Source: Verrucomicrobiaceae bacterium
GTDB taxonomy: Bacteria; Verrucomicrobiota; Verrucomicrobiia; Verrucomicrobiales; Akkermansiaceae
DNA length: 64,000 nucleotides
Direction: 5' to 3'
Assembly: GCA_027491155.1 (NCBI GenBank)
Contig: JAIXWR010000009.1
Coordinates: forward strand, 124,001 to 188,000
Shown: positions 16,825-25,878 of the stretch, piece after piece
Layout of the letters: every line of letters starts with the position of its first letter
Numbering within the stretch: the first letter of the stretch is position 1
Position numbers and translations under genes: made by a program
The notes under the pieces: model-generated
What the model saw: the letters and a program-made list of their open reading frames with translations, nothing else
Told to the model about the DNA's origin: nothing
Database searches by the model: none

Positions 16825-18702
16825 TCAGGCACCTCCGGCAGACGGCCCGGCCGGCGCCTCCAGCACGCCGTCCGACCCGCGCCAGGCTTTCACGGCCTCG
16901 ATGATCATCCAGGCCTCGATCGCCAGCGTCGCCACGCCGAAGAACGCCAACACCCAATCGCCGCCGGCCAGCCACGAGGTCGATGATCCCAGCGCCTGCA
17001 CGAAGAGCTGGTAACCCAGCGCGTAGGCCGGCAGCACCAGCATGAAGACCGCCGGGATCGCCACGAACCACAGCGGCAGGCGGCGGCGGCGCATCCAGAA
17101 CAGGATCACGATGAAGGCGAGCCCTCCCAACAACTGGTTCATCGCCCCGAACAGCGGCCACAGGATGAAACCGCCCTGACCCGCCGTCTCGAAGGACCAC
17201 GGCACCCCCGGCCGCGGCGCCGCGGCGAGGATCGCGGCGATGGTCACGCCGAACAAGGTGGCACCGTGGCGATGGCTCAGCCAGCTCAGGGGATTGCCCG
17301 TGACTTTCACCCCGGTGTGCGGCGCGGTCACGGCGCGGTGCTTCAAGAAAGTCGCCGCCAGTTCCTCGATCACGTAGCGCTGCAGGCGGCAGGCGGTGTC
17401 CATGGTCGTCGCGGCGAACGAGGCCACCAGCACGCCGACCAGCGCGGTCGCGGCGGCGGCGCTGATTCCCAGCGCCCGCAGGAAATTCCCCGCGCCCTCG
17501 ACAAAGGCGGCGAGCGCGCCTTTCTCCGCCACCGACCAGCTCGCATACTTCGAAGCCCAGGCCGCGGCTCCTGTTAGAACGCTCCCGTCCGGCCCTTTCA
17601 CCCCGAGGCTCAGCCCCGCGACGCAGGCAAGGATGACGATCACCGCGAGGAAGCCCTCGGTCAGCATCGACCCGAAGCCGACGAAGGTCGCATCGGTCTC
17701 GGTCTTGAGCTGCTTCGACGAGGTCCCGGAAGACACCAGGCAGTGGAAGCCCGAGATCGCCCCGCAGGCGATGGTGATGAAGAGGAACGGAAACATCAGC
17801 GGCAGCGTGGACGCCTTGCCGGTATCGACGGCCGGCGCGATGATCTCCAGGGGCGCTTGCGAGCCGTCCGCCAGCGCCGGTCCGCCCATGAGCGCCGCGG
17901 CGACCAGACCGGCGACGATCAGACCCAGCGCGCTTAGAAGCTGCAGCGAATTGATGTAATCGCGCGGCTGGAGCAGCAGCCACACCGGCATCACCGACGC
18001 CGCGTAGGAGTAAAGCAGCAGGAAGCCGACCCAAACGATGAGCGGCAGCTTGGACAGCCATTCATTGATCGAATGGAGAATTCCGATGTCGCCGAACCAC
18101 ACGCTCAGATACATCAGCACGAGCACCACCAGCGAAGGGATCACGATGCCCGCGCCCTTCTTGTGCAGCAGCGCGCCGATCCCCATCGCCATCGGGATCT
18201 GCACGAGGCAGGGCAGGATCGACGACGGGAACATCGCGAACACCTTCGCGATCACCACCCCGAAGATCGCCAGCACCACGGTCAGCGCGAGGAAGAGGAT
18301 GCCCAGGAACAGCAGCCTCGCCCGCGGCCCGACCACCCGGCCGGCGATGTCGCCCACCGTTTGCCCGCGGTTCCGCATCGAGATCACCAGCGAGGCGAAG
18401 TCGTGGACCGCGCCGATGAAGATCGAGCCGAACAGCACCCACAGCAGCGCCGGCACCCAGCCCCACATCACCGCGAGCGCCGGACCGACGATCGGCCCGG
18501 TCCCGGCGATCGAGGTGAAATGGTGGCCGAACACCACCGACTTGCTGGTCGGCACGAAATCGCTGCCGTCTTCCAGCTCGATCGACGGCGCGATCCGGGC
18601 CGGATCCAGCTTGAAGATCTTGCGGGCCAGCCAGCGGCCGTAGGTGTGGTAGGCGACCAGATAGAGGACGAGCGAGCCGAGGGCGATGGCGAGGGTTTGC
18701 AT
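16825..18702 (-). CDS. cstA: CstA-family peptide/pyruvate transporter (carbon starvation protein A)
   Basis: The ATG at 18702 (MQTLAIALGSLVLYLVAYHTYG) gives 625 aa dominated by about 16 hydrophobic segments. Family signatures are SIAGTGPIVGPALAVMWGW and FIGAVHDFASLVIS in the first third, and GFHCLVSSGTSSKQL in the middle. CstA-family proteins import peptides or pyruvate in the inner membrane, usually under carbon limitation. The gene starts 17 bp after coaD and is followed by the phosphatase, so it is part of a five-gene run. The symbol marks the family; the substrate is not shown by sequence. Confidence 0.93.
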   Translation of the reverse strand: MQTLAIALGSLVLYLVAYHTYGRWLARKIFKLDPARIAPSIELEDGSDFVPTSKSVVFGHHFTSIAGTGPIVGPALAVMWGWVPALLWVLFGSIFIGAVHDFASLVISMRNRGQTVGDIAGRVVGPRARLLFLGILFLALTVVLAIFGVVIAKVFAMFPSSILPCLVQIPMAMGIGALLHKKGAGIVIPSLVVLVLMYLSVWFGDIGILHSINEWLSKLPLIVWVGFLLLYSYAASVMPVWLLLQPRDYINSLQLLSALGLIVAGLVAAALMGGPALADGSQAPLEIIAPAVDTGKASTLPLMFPFLFITIACGAISGFHCLVSSGTSSKQLKTETDATFVGFGSMLTEGFLAVIVILACVAGLSLGVKGPDGSVLTGAAAWASKYASWSVAEKGALAAFVEGAGNFLRALGISAAAATALVGVLVASFAATTMDTACRLQRYVIEELAATFLKHRAVTAPHTGVKVTGNPLSWLSHRHGATLFGVTIAAILAAAPRPGVPWSFETAGQGGFILWPLFGAMNQLLGGLAFIVILFWMRRRRLPLWFVAIPAVFMLVLPAYALGYQLFVQALGSSTSWLAGGDWVLAFFGVATLAIEAWMIIEAVKAWRGSDGVLEAPAGPSAGGA

Positions 18703-18719
18703 GGTTGGGTTCGAAAGTT

Positions 18720-19208
18720 CTAACGGCTGCGCTTCTCCAGCGCCTCGAACACCGGGGCCGGGACGTAGCGGCGGACCTGGTCTTCCCAGCCGACCGGCCC
18801 GACGAGGCCCATCACCATGCTCGACGACACTTCGGCGATGTCCCGCGGCGGCATCAGGAAGGTGGTGGTGATGCTCGGCGCGAGGTCGGCGTTGATGTGG
18901 CGCATCACGCGCTCGTATTCGTAGTCGTTCGGCCCGCGGATCCCGCGCAGGATGAACTTCGCGTCCTGCTCCTTGGCGTAGTGGACCAGGTAGCGGTTGT
19001 CGAAATGCGCGATCGTCAGGCGCTCCGCGGAGGGAATCGAGGCGCGCAGCAGCTCCAGCCGCTCCGCCACGGTGAAGGTGTAGCTCTTGGAAGGATTGCT
19101 GCCGAGCGCGACGATCAGCCGGTCGAACAACTCCAGCCCGCGCTGGATCATCCACAGGTGACCGTTGGTCGGTGGGTCGAAGGAACCGGCGTAAACCGCG
19201 GTGCGCAT
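18720..19208 (-). CDS. coaD: Phosphopantetheine adenylyltransferase
   Basis: CoaD joins ATP and 4'-phosphopantetheine to dephospho-CoA, the penultimate step of CoA synthesis. The ATG at 19208 gives 162 aa, the normal size. The nucleotidyltransferase motif [11 protein letters not shown] (T/H-x-G-H type) is at residues 7-17, [14 protein letters not shown] at about 87-100, and the C-terminal EVSSSMV motif is close to the usual ISSS. Its leader contains a heptad array 13-44 bp upstream of the start, then a large inverted repeat, so translation or transcription could be influenced by them. Confidence 0.97.
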   Translation of the reverse strand: MRTAVYAGSFDPPTNGHLWMIQRGLELFDRLIVALGSNPSKSYTFTVAERLELLRASIPSAERLTIAHFDNRYLVHYAKEQDAKFILRGIRGPNDYEYERVMRHINADLAPSITTTFLMPPRDIAEVSSSMVMGLVGPVGWEDQVRRYVPAPVFEALEKRSR

Positions 19209-19220
19209 GGGGGGAGAGTG

Positions 19221-19252
19221 AAGTTCCAAGTGAAAAGTTCCAAGTGCCAAGA
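19221..19252 (-). repeat. Heptad repeat in the coaD leader (TTGGAAC class)
   Basis: On the plus strand, AAGT recurs every 7 bp at 19221, 19228, 19235 and 19242, with AAGA at 19249. On the coding strand of coaD the units read CTTGGCA, CTTGGAA, CTTTTCA, CTTGGAA. The same unit occurs upstream of the decarboxylase gene at 59981-60015. Confidence 0.8.
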
Positions 19253-19258
19253 AAGGCA

Positions 19259-19361
19259 TGAAGGACCTTCCGTGTACTGGACCGCGGACTTCAGTCCGCT
19301 TGGATGGTTGGGATTTCGAGCGGACTAAAGTCCGCGGTTCAGTACAACTCACGTCCTTCGG
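19259..19361. repeat. REPIN-like inverted repeat
   Basis: Two arms of about 43 bp (19259-19301 and 19318-19361) are imperfect reverse complements around a short AT-richer loop. Each arm contains its own palindrome, GCGGACTtcAGTCCGC on the left and GCGGACTaaAGTCCGC on the right, flanked outward by the shared TGTACTG. That is the classic layout of a REP doublet. It occupies the gap between the divergent coaD and EEP-phosphatase genes. Confidence 0.85.
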
Positions 19362-19412
19362 GCCTTGGGGATTTTTCTCCCAATCCCCGCCAGTAGCGCC
19401 AAGGTCCCCGCC

Positions 19413-20267
19413 GTGCATTTCCGGAGCATCATTCTGCTGGCGATCCTCGCCACGCTCGCAAAGGCCGAGCCCCTCGCCCTCCGCGTGGTCGCCGCCAACC
19501 TGACCTCGGACCGGCACTCCACCTACTCTCCCGACAACGGCAACCACAGCAACCCCGAGGGAGCCGGCGCGCGGATCCTGAAAGCCCTCGAGCCGGACCT
19601 CGTGCTGATCCAGGAATTCAACACCAGCATCCCCGTCCGGCAGTGGGTGAACGCGACCTTCGGCAAGGACTTCCACTTCATGCGGGAGGAAACGAAGGGC
19701 ATCCCGAACGGCATCATCAGCCGCCACCCGATCGCCGCCTCCGGCCATTGGGACGATCCCGTCCTCGACAACCGCGAGTTCGCCTGGGCGCGGATCCGCC
19801 TGCCGGGCGATCGCGACCTGTGGGCGGTCAGCGTCCACTTCCACTCGAAGAACGCCACCTCGCGGGCGAAGCAGGCGACCGCCTTGTTAGAGGCGATCCG
19901 CAAGAACGTCCCGGCCGGCGCGATGCTGCTGTTAGGCGGCGACCTCAACACCCGGACCACCGGCGAGCCCTGCTTCGCGCTGCTGGCGAAATCGGTGATC
20001 GTGCCGGAGGAACCGCCGCACGACGGGCAGGGAAACATCCACACCAACTCGCCGCGCAACCGGCCCTACGACTGGGTGCTCGCCTCCCCTGCCCTCGACA
20101 AGCTCGAGGTCCCGGTGAAGCTCGCCGGGATCGAGTTCGACGGCGGCCTGGTCTTCGACACCCGGGTCTTCGAGCCCCTGGATCAGGTCCCGCCGGTCCA
20201 GGAAGGCGACAGCGGGCTCAAGATGATGCAGCACATGGCGGTGGTCAGGGATTTCCGCCTGCCGTGA
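19413..20267 (+). CDS. Secreted endonuclease/exonuclease/phosphatase-family protein
   Basis: The GTG at 19413 ([20 protein letters not shown]) gives 284 aa with a good signal peptide, which is why it is preferred over the open frame start at 19365. The EEP (DNase I-like) fold is visible from LVLIQEFN (catalytic Glu), [19 protein letters not shown] (catalytic Asp/Asn), [10 protein letters not shown], and a terminal HMAVVRDF (catalytic His). Family members hydrolyse phosphodiesters of nucleic acids, lipids or inositol phosphates; the substrate here cannot be named. It is expected outside the cytoplasm. It ends 1 bp before the convergent thiD stop. Confidence 0.85.
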   Translation: MHFRSIILLAILATLAKAEPLALRVVAANLTSDRHSTYSPDNGNHSNPEGAGARILKALEPDLVLIQEFNTSIPVRQWVNATFGKDFHFMREETKGIPNGIISRHPIAASGHWDDPVLDNREFAWARIRLPGDRDLWAVSVHFHSKNATSRAKQATALLEAIRKNVPAGAMLLLGGDLNTRTTGEPCFALLAKSVIVPEEPPHDGQGNIHTNSPRNRPYDWVLASPALDKLEVPVKLAGIEFDGGLVFDTRVFEPLDQVPPVQEGDSGLKMMQHMAVVRDFRLP

Positions 20268-20268
20268 T

Positions 20269-21066
20269 TCACCGCGCCAGCGTCGTCCCCTGATTCAGCA
20301 TGGCGATGTCGCCCCAGGCGAGCGACTCCACCAAGGTGCGGTTCAGATAGTCCTTCGCCGCCGCCACGGCCTCGTGCAGGTCTTTGCCCCGGGCCAGATG
20401 CGCCGCGATCGCCGCCGAAAGCGTGCAGCCGGTGCCGTGCGAGGCGGCGGTGTCGATCCGCGGCGAGCGGAACCAGGCCGGCAGGTCGCGATCCACCAGC
20501 AGGTCGGCGCACTCCGGCCCGCCGAGGTGGCCGCCTTTCAAAAGCACCGCGCAACCATGCCGGGCCGACAGCTCGCGCGCGGCTCTTTCAATCGTCGCCT
20601 CGTCCCGCGCCGCGGCACCCCACAGCACTTCCGCCTCGTCGAGATTCGGCGTGATCACGGTCGCCAGCGGGAACAGCCGCTCCTTGTAAGCCGCGACCGC
20701 GTTCTCCTCCAGCAGCGGGTCGCCGGTCGAAGCGATCATCACCGGATCGATCACCAGCGGGATGCCCGGATACTCCTGCAGGATCTCGGTCACGGCGACG
20801 ATGTGGGCCTTGGAAAACAGCATGCCGGTCTTGATCGCGGCGACCGGATAGGCTTCCAGCAGCACCCGGAGCTGGTCTTGCAGGATCGCCGGCGGCACCG
20901 AGTGGACGGAGCGCACGACCTTCGGCGTCTCCGCCACCACGCAGGTCGCCGCCGTGAGGCCGAAGACCCCGAAGTGCTGGAAGGTCTTGAGGTCCGCCTG
21001 CAAGCCGGCACCGGCGGAGCAATCGGATCCGGCAATGGTCAGGGCGACCGGAGGGGAACTGGTCAT
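20269..21066 (-). CDS. thiD: Hydroxymethylpyrimidine/phosphomethylpyrimidine kinase
   Basis: ThiD phosphorylates HMP and HMP-phosphate for thiamine synthesis in the cytosol. The 265-residue frame begins with the typical VALTIAGSDCSAGAGLQADLKTFQ. It also shows IDPVMIASTGDPLL and, near the C-terminus, the anion-hole and catalytic Asp region DTAASHGTGCTLSAAIAAHLARG. It stands alone without other thi genes, and the 99 bp upstream shows no recognisable TPP riboswitch. Confidence 0.96.
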   Translation of the reverse strand: MTSSPPVALTIAGSDCSAGAGLQADLKTFQHFGVFGLTAATCVVAETPKVVRSVHSVPPAILQDQLRVLLEAYPVAAIKTGMLFSKAHIVAVTEILQEYPGIPLVIDPVMIASTGDPLLEENAVAAYKERLFPLATVITPNLDEAEVLWGAAARDEATIERAARELSARHGCAVLLKGGHLGGPECADLLVDRDLPAWFRSPRIDTAASHGTGCTLSAAIAAHLARGKDLHEAVAAAKDYLNRTLVESLAWGDIAMLNQGTTLAR

Positions 21067-21165
21067 GCGGCGAAACTAGTCCCGCCACCGCAAGGGGCAA
21101 TGCCCAAAGAGCCCCAGTCCGGCATCGACAGCCCTCGGCCGGATCCCTTTCATGGATGCCCGGCC

Positions 21166-21792
21166 ATGAACGAATTCTCTCCCTACGCCGCGCCTTCCGC
21201 CGCACCGCCCCCGATGCCTGCCGGAGGCTTGCTGGAACCGGCCGCGGTCCGCGTCTTCGGCATCCTCCACCTCGTCCTCGCCGGCCTCGGGGTGCTGATG
21301 AGCCTGTGGGCCTTCTTTTCCAACCGGGTGAACGCCCTCTTCTTCGATGCCGGCAGCCCGGAGATGAAAGCCCAGGCCGCCTACATGAACCAACTGGAGT
21401 GGGTCAGCATCATGTCGGGAGTCTTTCTGGCGGTGCTCGCGGGCCTGCTTCTCCACTCCGGCATCCTGCTGGTCCGCTCGCGGCCCGACGGCGTGCAATG
21501 GTCGCACCGCTACGCCTGGACCTCCATCGGCACCAAGCTGTTCTCGCTGGTGATCACCGTCGCCTTCGTGCTGCCGGCGATGCAGCGGATGATGGACGAC
21601 GCGATGGGAATGGCCCCCGGCATGCCGCCCGGCGCCGCGGACCAGTTCGCGGGGATGATGAAGACCATGACCGCGGTCTCCACCGTGGCCACCCCTCTGA
21701 TCTCTTGCATCTATCCCGCGCTCGCCCTGTTCTTCCTGTCCCGTCCGCAGGTCAAGGAGTGGGCCGGCCTGCGCCGTTCAGGTGGAGCTTGA
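21166..21792 (+). CDS. Four-helix membrane protein of unknown function
   Basis: The ATG at 21166 (MNEFSPYAAPSAAPPPMP) gives 208 aa. A Pro/Ala-rich N-terminus of about 25 residues is followed by four hydrophobic segments: VFGILHLVLAGLGVLMSLWAFF, SGVFLAVLAGLLLHSGILLV, SIGTKLFSLVITVAFVLP and ATPLISCIYPALALFFL. A Met-rich loop precedes the last one. I do not recognise a family. The last 41 bp overlap the 3' end of the convergent lipase-like gene. Confidence 0.75.
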   Translation: MNEFSPYAAPSAAPPPMPAGGLLEPAAVRVFGILHLVLAGLGVLMSLWAFFSNRVNALFFDAGSPEMKAQAAYMNQLEWVSIMSGVFLAVLAGLLLHSGILLVRSRPDGVQWSHRYAWTSIGTKLFSLVITVAFVLPAMQRMMDDAMGMAPGMPPGAADQFAGMMKTMTAVSTVATPLISCIYPALALFFLSRPQVKEWAGLRRSGGA

Positions 21793-23356
21793 GGATCCGC
21801 TTCACCTCGGCCGCGCATTCCGGCGAATTCTGCACGCTGTGGCCGGCGGGCACGATGACCTCGCTCTCGACCGGGCCGAGGTGCGAGGACCAGTAGGGCA
21901 CGATCCCGTCCGAACTTTTTGGCGTGTCGCCTTTCCCTCGGTCGCCGATCACCGAGTGGACCTTCAGCCCCTGGCGGAAGGGCACCCGGTCCAGCGCCTT
22001 GTAGGCCGGATACGACGGCGACAGCGAGCCGACGCTCGTGAACCAGCCCTTCGACGAACTTTCGCCGGTGGTCAGCAGGCTGCCGAAATCGTTCAGGGTG
22101 AGGTCGACCAAATCCACCGTCAGCCGCTTGGGCAGGCGGATCAGGTTGGTCATCCATTCGGAGAAAAAGCGGTCGGCCATCGGCGACCCGCGGTGCGGCG
22201 CGGCGAGGAAGATCACCCGGTCCGGCTGCGGCATCGCGTCGTACATCGTGAGCTGGCGGATCGCCTCGCGGGTTTCCTTGTTCTCGGTCAGCTGCTCGAT
22301 CGGACGCTCCTGGAACGCCTTGTAGAGTTCGTCCCCCGGCTTCTTGAGCGAGGCGTGGGAGATCACCCCCCCCATCGAATGCCCGACGATCACCATGCGC
22401 TCCCATTGGTCGACCGGTCCCTGCTTCCGCGCGAAGGCATCCGCCCGGGCCATCTCCTGGCGGAAGCGCGCCGCGCTGAAGGTCCAGTTGTTCCCCGTCG
22501 GGTAGCTGTAGAACCAGACCTGGTAGTTGTCGCGGAACCACGGCTCGCGGTTCAGCTCGTTGTAGAGCTTCTTGTAGGCACCCGGGCTGGATTTCAAGCC
22601 GTGCACGAGCACCACCGGGATGCGCTTGGGATCGTACGGGGAAGCGACATAGAGCCGTGTCTCGTCGGTGAAGCGGCTCGGCAGGAAGACCTTCGCCAGA
22701 TCGAGGTCGTCGAGGTCGCTCATGTGCCAGTAGAAGGCCGCCGGCGCCGACCAGTCGGCCGCCAGGGCCACCTCGCGCGAGCCCACCTCCACCGGCTTCG
22801 CCCGGCCGGGATAAAGGAAGGCCCATTCCGGCGCACGCCCGGCGGGAAAGCGCAACACCGCCGTCAGCATCAGAGGCACCCCGGTCGGCGGCTCGAACTC
22901 CCAGCGCGGCCGGCCTTCCTCCGCGGTCTTCTTCCACGCGACCACCGGAACCCCGATGCCATCCACAAGGTGCCTCGTTCCCACCGATTCGGTCGGCACC
23001 GACGCCGCCGGGATCAGCGCGTCGATGTCGGCAAGGCGGATGCCCACGCCCAGCGTGCGGGATTCGTCGATCACCGTGCCCATCGCCGCGGCCTTGTCAT
23101 GAATGCTTCCCGGGCCGCAACGCAAGCGGTCCACCAGCTTGGCCACCGCGGCATTGTAGGATGCCAGGGCCGCGGCCCTCTCCTCCGCCGTGCCCGCGGC
23201 ACCGACGCCCGACCACGCCGCCTTGGCCTCGTTCACCTGCGCGGCGGCGTCGCCCCGCGAGGCCCGCGGCAGGACCCGGCATTGCGGCGCCGACGGCGTT
23301 CCGCAGTGGCAAAGCATCAGCACGGCGGCACAAGCGGGAATCCAGCGGTGATTCAT
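21752..23356 (-). CDS. Lipase-like alpha/beta-hydrolase lipoprotein
   Basis: The ATG at 23356 gives 534 aa with a lipoprotein-type signal (VLMLCHC). The N-terminal 250 residues are a helical and beta-rich region without a recognised domain. The alpha/beta-hydrolase part starts near residue 260: IPVVLVHGLKSSPGAYKKL (strand and oxyanion region), nucleophile Ser in VGHSMGGV, FLAAPHRGSPMAD, and a candidate histidine in VPAGHSVQNSPE. This resembles triacylglycerol lipase or PGAP1-like hydrolases. It is probably anchored in the periplasm or outer membrane. Its 3' end overlaps the convergent membrane-protein gene by 41 bp. Confidence 0.85.
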   Translation of the reverse strand: MNHRWIPACAAVLMLCHCGTPSAPQCRVLPRASRGDAAAQVNEAKAAWSGVGAAGTAEERAAALASYNAAVAKLVDRLRCGPGSIHDKAAAMGTVIDESRTLGVGIRLADIDALIPAASVPTESVGTRHLVDGIGVPVVAWKKTAEEGRPRWEFEPPTGVPLMLTAVLRFPAGRAPEWAFLYPGRAKPVEVGSREVALAADWSAPAAFYWHMSDLDDLDLAKVFLPSRFTDETRLYVASPYDPKRIPVVLVHGLKSSPGAYKKLYNELNREPWFRDNYQVWFYSYPTGNNWTFSAARFRQEMARADAFARKQGPVDQWERMVIVGHSMGGVISHASLKKPGDELYKAFQERPIEQLTENKETREAIRQLTMYDAMPQPDRVIFLAAPHRGSPMADRFFSEWMTNLIRLPKRLTVDLVDLTLNDFGSLLTTGESSSKGWFTSVGSLSPSYPAYKALDRVPFRQGLKVHSVIGDRGKGDTPKSSDGIVPYWSSHLGPVESEVIVPAGHSVQNSPECAAEVKRILKLHLNGAGRPTP

Positions 23357-23468
23357 CACCCGGCGACGCCTAGCCGCCTTCCCCCCGCGCGGCAAGCCGG
23401 CACTGCCGGAACGGAGCCGCAGCCGGATCGGCCTTGAGTCGCGAGAGCCATCGGATAGACCCTCGGGA

Positions 23469-24077
23469 ATGCCATCCTCCCCGTCGCCCCGCGACCCGCG
23501 CCACCGCTGCCGCATCGTGCTGACCGGCGGACCCGGCGGGGGCAAGACCACCGCCGCCGACCTCTTCCGCCGGGAAATCGGGGAACGCGTGGTGATCGTC
23601 CCCGAGGCGGCCACCATGATCTTCTCCGGCGGCTTCCCGCGATATCCGGGCGATGCCCCCCGGCAGGCGGCCCAACGCGCCGTCTATCACGTCCAGCGCA
23701 ACCTGGAAGACACCCAGGCGGCACGCTATCCCGACCGCATCCTGCTTTGCGACCGCGGCACCGTCGATGGCGCCGCCTACTGGCCGGGGGAGCCGGAGGC
23801 CTTCTACGCCGATCTCGGCACCACCGCGGAGGCGGAACTGGCGCGCTACGATGCGGTCATCTTCTTCGAAAGCGCGGCTGTCGGCGGCATGGCCATCGAG
23901 GGTGGCAACCCGGTGCGCCGCGAATCGATCGAGGAAGCCGTCGCCCTCGACGCCCGCCTCCGCGCGGCCTGGTCGCGCCACCCGAACTTCATCGTGGTGA
24001 ACCACCAGCCGTCCTTCTTCGGCAAGATCGCGCGCGGGCTCGAGATCCTCAACGGACTGGTCAACGCGGCGGGATGA
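23469..24077 (+). CDS. P-loop ATPase/kinase-like protein (AAA_28 type)
   Basis: This 202-residue cytosolic protein begins with a Walker A motif GGPGGGKTT at residues 20-28. It continues with VIVPEAATMIFSGGFPR and ILLCDRGTVDGAAYW, where the DRG segment is a Walker B-like element. The pattern fits small AAA_28/NadR-like proteins, possibly nucleoside or nicotinamide-riboside kinase-like. Substrate is unknown. It stands alone, divergent from the lipase-like gene by about 112 bp. Confidence 0.85.
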   Translation: MPSSPSPRDPRHRCRIVLTGGPGGGKTTAADLFRREIGERVVIVPEAATMIFSGGFPRYPGDAPRQAAQRAVYHVQRNLEDTQAARYPDRILLCDRGTVDGAAYWPGEPEAFYADLGTTAEAELARYDAVIFFESAAVGGMAIEGGNPVRRESIEEAVALDARLRAAWSRHPNFIVVNHQPSFFGKIARGLEILNGLVNAAG

Positions 24078-24188
24078 ACCGGTGTTGAACCGACGGGTCC
24101 GCGGCCGGCTTCCGCCGCTCCGCACATCTCCGGTTCACCGTTGAAATTAACAGTTCCCCGGATCCGGCACTTAGTGTTAGCTTTTCTC

Positions 24189-24518
24189 ATGGCCAATCGA
24201 AAGAAAGGGAAAAGCGCGAAGGGCCGCCGGTACACGGCGGAGGAGAAAGCCCGCGTCATCGAGCACGTCGAGAAGGTGAATGCCGGCAAGGGCCGCGGCG
24301 GCCAGACCGCCGCCTCGAAGAAGTTCGGGATTTCCATGCTGACCATCTCCAGCTGGATGAAGAAATCTTCCGGCACCCCGGCCCGCTCAGCCGGCGGGAA
24401 GAAATCCCTGGGCGGTGCCTTGACCAGGCTCGCGGGCCTTCACTCGCAGATCGAAGCGAAGGAGAAGGAGCTCGCGAAGCTCCGGAAGCAGTTCGATGCG
24501 ATCAAGCGGTCGCTCTGA
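24189..24518 (+). CDS. Small HTH DNA-binding protein (transposase-OrfA-like)
   Basis: The ATG at 24189 (MANRKKGKSAKGRRYTAEEK) gives 109 aa. After a strongly basic N-terminus comes a helix-turn-helix like that of IS3-type OrfA or Hin-type proteins (YTAEEKARVIEHVEK, then AASKKFGISMLTISSWMKK). A Lys/Glu-rich C-terminal helix (IEAKEKELAKLRKQFDAIKRSL) looks like a coiled coil. No transposase OrfB follows and no terminal repeats are seen, so it is more likely a domesticated or chromosomal regulator. A strong stem-loop follows 40 bp downstream. Confidence 0.75.
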   Translation: MANRKKGKSAKGRRYTAEEKARVIEHVEKVNAGKGRGGQTAASKKFGISMLTISSWMKKSSGTPARSAGGKKSLGGALTRLAGLHSQIEAKEKELAKLRKQFDAIKRSL

Positions 24519-24557
24519 AGACCGCGCCCCTGCTTCTTTTCCTCTCCCTGAAACGGC

Positions 24558-24587
24558 GAAGGCCACGGTGTGCAAACCGTGGCCTTC
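24558..24587. terminator. Strong stem-loop between the HTH gene and tRNA-fMet
   Basis: A perfect 12-bp stem (GAAGGCCACGGT paired with ACCGTGGCCTTC) closes a 6-nt loop. It lies 40 bp after the HTH stop and 3 bp beyond the 3' end of the convergent tRNA, so it can serve both. Confidence 0.75.
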
Positions 24588-24589
24588 AT

Positions 24590-24666
<77 letters not shown>

Positions 24667-24744
24667 ATTGTGAGGCACCTTGCGGTGCGGGGCGGCACCC
24701 TAGTCGGATCGCGGGGCGGTGCAAGAGGTTTTTTGCAAGCGCCC

Positions 24745-25878
24745 TCACCCTTCGATCCGGTGCGGCAGGAAGCGGCTGAGGTTGCCGGTCACCGGGGACG
24801 CGTCGCCACGGGCGGACAGGCCGCGGCATTCGTCGCCGACCATCCACAAGCCCCACACCACGTGCTGGCCGCCGGCTTGGAACAGCGGCGCATGCTGCTG
24901 GTAGACGACCGGGCCGGCGGCGGACGCGCTGGAATGGAAAGGCCCGCGCGAATGAAGGCTGACACCCGCCCCCTCGCGGCCGAAAAACGGCTTCTCGACC
25001 CAGCGCTCGACCGGCCCCAGCCCGTCGCGGGTGAAAGCGGCGGGCAACAACAGCGGATGCCCCGGATTCAACTCCCACAGGATCGGCAGGATCGCCTTGT
25101 TGGAGAGCATCATCTTCCATGCCGGCTCGGTGAAGCGCGACCGCTCCTGGCCGATCTCGGCGAAGAAGGGCTCCTCCACCATCCACTCCCAGGGGTAGAG
25201 CTTGAAGAGCCGCTCGATAGGACGCTCCGCGGGATCGGTGAAGCGGCCCTGTTCGGAAAACCCGATCTCCGACAGGTCGAGCAGCTCGACGCTTTTCCCC
25301 GCCTGCTCCGCGGTCTCGGCGAGATAGGCGATGGTCTGGCGGTCCTCGAGATGATCCCAGGCGCAGGCGAAATGGACGGACGGCTCCGCGAAGGTCTTCC
25401 AGCGCTCCACCAGGGCCTCGTGCAGGGAGTTGAGCTGGTCGCTCTCCGGCGCCACGTCCTCCAGCCACTGCCACTGGATCACCGCCGCCTCTAACAGGGA
25501 CGTCGGGGTGTCGGCGTTGTATTCGAGCAGCTTCGGCGTGCCGCTGCCGTCCCACGCCAGGTCGAAGCGGCCGTAGAGCGCCGGATCGCCCGCCAGCCAC
25601 GAGGTCTGCACCAGGCCGATCGCGGACTCCGGGATGGCAAGGCGCTCCCACCAGCCGCGGCGGACGATCTCGCTGCAGGCATCGAGGCACATCGCATGCA
25701 GCTCGTTGGCCGCATCCTCCAGCGCCTCGGCCGCCTCCAGAGTGAAGACCAGGTTGCGGTTCTAGGTCCAGTAGGGCTCGCCGCCCGCGCCGTGCCAGAT
25801 CAGGCCGGCGGACTCGACGCGCTCCTGCCAGCCCGGCCGGGGCGCGCGGGTTTCAAGTCGGATCGCGGACTTCATCAT
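24745..25878 (-). pseudogene. Glutathionylspermidine synthase-like ATP-grasp gene (YgiC-like) with in-frame TAG
   Basis: From the ATG at 25878 the frame reads MMKSAIRLETRAPRPGWQ and reaches GGEPYWT, then hits TAG at 25764-25762 (codon 39). It continues open in the same frame through NRNLVFTLEAAEALED and ELHAMCLDACSEIV to a stop at 24745. Apart from this codon it is a full-length GspS/YgiC-type protein (about 377 aa), with KLLEYNADTPTSLLEA, SNKAILPILWE, and VEKPFFGREGAGVSL of the ATP-grasp part. In relatives the position after YW-x is Glu, so GAG to TAG is a likely single change. A shorter product starting at the ATG at 25692 is possible but would lack the N-terminal part. The 5' end overlaps the upstream lipoprotein stop as ATGA. 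Confidence 0.85.

Noticed and set aside
21067-21165. TPP riboswitch upstream of thiD
   Set aside because: The 99-bp gap lacks the conserved CTGAGA and related thi-box segments.
24141-24188. Upstream start for the small HTH protein
   Set aside because: The extra 16 residues are hydrophobic and unlike an HTH protein start; the ATG at 24189 begins a typical basic N-terminus.
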